DNA from: Gammaproteobacteria bacterium | Lineage (GTDB): Bacteria > Pseudomonadota > Gammaproteobacteria > BMS3Bbin11 | Length of the DNA stretch: 7,576 nt | Reading direction: 5' to 3' | Assembly (NCBI GenBank): GCA_030597275.1 | Contig: JAUVSB010000067.1 | Coordinates: forward strand, 1-7,576 | Shown: one piece after another, positions 6,623 to 7,576 of the stretch | Layout: the number at the start of each line of letters is the position of its first letter | Position numbering within the stretch: the first letter of the stretch is position 1 | Notes under the pieces: model-generated | Told to the model about the DNA's origin: nothing | What the model saw: only the letters and a program-made list of their open reading frames with translations | Database searches by the model: none | Translations under genes and position numbers: made by a program

Positions 6623-7531
6623 ATGAAAACGCTGAGGGCGATTCTGGGTATAGAAACTGCGCCTGTCAGCCACGCCGAGAGGGTAATTTCTGCCGCCGGA
6701 GGCTTTACCGGCATTCTGGCTATCTTCCTGGTCAGTAATATTTTCCTGCCAATTGGCTCGGCTGCAATGATTGTCGCGTCTATGGGGGCTTCAGCCGTCT
6801 TGCTGTTCGCTGTCCCTCATGGCCCATTGTCACAACCCTGGTCAGTGTTCGCAGGGCATCTCGTGTCCGCTGTGATTGGTGTTAGTTGTGCGATGTGGAT
6901 ACCCGACCTGTTTATTGCATCTGCGCTTGCTGTAGGGCTTGCAATCGGGGGCATGCATTACATCAGGGCGATTCATCCACCAGGGGGTGCTACCGCACTT
7001 ACTGCCGTAGCGGGCGGCGCTGAAGTGCATGCCCTTGGCTACCAGTTTGTCTTAACACCAATATTGCTGAACGTGATCGTTATTCTGGTTATTGCTTTTC
7101 TCTTCAATGCGCCTTTTCCCTGGCGTCGTTACCCTGCGTGGTTTAAGAAAATACCTGCAAAGGGCCCTTATGACCAGATATCCCACGCGGACCTGGTCTA
7201 TGCCTTGAGCGAAGTCAACTCCTATGTGGATATCTCAGAAAGCGATCTGCTGCGTATTTATAATATTGCAACCAGCCGTTCGATTGATGCCGATCATATT
7301 CATATTTCTCTCATCAAGTTGCGGCACTATTACAGTGATGGCGCAACAGGTGATAACTGGACGGTACGGCAGCTGGTTGATGAGGATGATGATGGAAAAA
7401 CGGTCATCTTTAAAACTATAGTCGGCCCCAATGTACGCAGCACCGGGCATGTCACACGACAGGAATTTGCCAACTGGGCGAGTTACGAAGTTGAGCCTGA
7501 AAACGGTGGCTGGAAACGGGTTGAGCGCTAA
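6623..7531 (+). CDS. HPP-family integral membrane protein with uncharacterised C-terminal soluble domain
   Basis: The N-terminal 165 residues form an HPP domain: about five hydrophobic segments (near 22-41, 46-64, 78-96, 98-113 and 140-162), the signature HPPGGATAL (118-126), plus MGASAVLLFAVPHGPLSQPW (54-73). Plant and cyanobacterial HPP proteins have been linked to nitrite transport, but substrate and direction here are unknown. After a basic PWRRYPAWFKK segment (166-176), a hydrophilic tail (about 185-302) follows, with a helical part (SHADLVYALSEVN, then SESDLLRIYNIA) and a beta-like part around NWTVRQLVDEDDDGKTVIFK. It does not look like the CBS pair found on many HPP proteins. The ATG is 11 nt after the gltA stop, with no Shine-Dalgarno (the gap is A/T-rich), so translation may depend on ribosomes finishing gltA. 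MKTLRAILGIE at the start resembles other proteobacterial HPP N termini. Co-transcription with gltA is inferred. Confidence 0.85.
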   Translation: MKTLRAILGIETAPVSHAERVISAAGGFTGILAIFLVSNIFLPIGSAAMIVASMGASAVLLFAVPHGPLSQPWSVFAGHLVSAVIGVSCAMWIPDLFIASALAVGLAIGGMHYIRAIHPPGGATALTAVAGGAEVHALGYQFVLTPILLNVIVILVIAFLFNAPFPWRRYPAWFKKIPAKGPYDQISHADLVYALSEVNSYVDISESDLLRIYNIATSRSIDADHIHISLIKLRHYYSDGATGDNWTVRQLVDEDDDGKTVIFKTIVGPNVRSTGHVTRQEFANWASYEVEPENGGWKRVER

Positions 7532-7576
7532 ACTGGAATAAGAATATTGAGTATGGGCTCCGATGTGATCTGACAG

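Noticed and set aside
7532..7576. Short frame starting ATG at 7552 at the right edge
   Set aside because: It stops after six codons (TGA), with no ribosome binding site; nothing else is supportable in the last 45 bases.

Overview
This window looks like chromosomal DNA from a gammaproteobacterium. The evidence is the protein types: a DjlA-type membrane J-protein, a DUF2788 protein, a DUF3530-type remnant, a long-form NadA and a type II GltA, all with motif wording typical of that class. Base composition looks even and moderate throughout. I see no insertion sequence, phage gene, tRNA, rRNA or CRISPR array, and most of the window is ordinary housekeeping content.

Layout. Bases 1-3525 read as one rightward cluster: the 3' end of a small heavy-metal-binding (HMA) protein, likely a CopZ-like copper chaperone; a Cu(I)-exporting P-type ATPase (copA) overlapping it by one base; a 25-codon membrane micro-protein starting 2 nt after copA; djlA; and a two-helix DUF2788 protein. 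Gaps are short (-1, 2, 31 and 25 nt) with no visible terminator, so co-transcription is likely. The first members would bind copper and pump it out of the cytoplasm. Why a DnaK co-chaperone follows them is not evident from sequence.

Bases 3526-4067 hold no intact gene. They contain three tandem heptamers (3544-3564) and, on the minus strand, a decayed DUF3530-family secreted protein gene. That gene keeps its ribosome binding site and signal peptide but has an in-frame TAG and has lost most of its C-terminal part.

Bases 4068-7531 carry nadA (quinolinate synthase, NAD biosynthesis), a 138-nt gap with an extended -10 promoter, gltA (citrate synthase), and an HPP-family membrane protein 11 nt downstream of gltA that is probably co-transcribed with it. 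The last 45 bases contain nothing I can identify.

I did not find a clearly new multi-gene system. The points most worth a second look are the copA-linked micro-protein, the broken DUF3530 gene with heptamers near its truncated end, and the uncharacterised soluble tail of the HPP protein.
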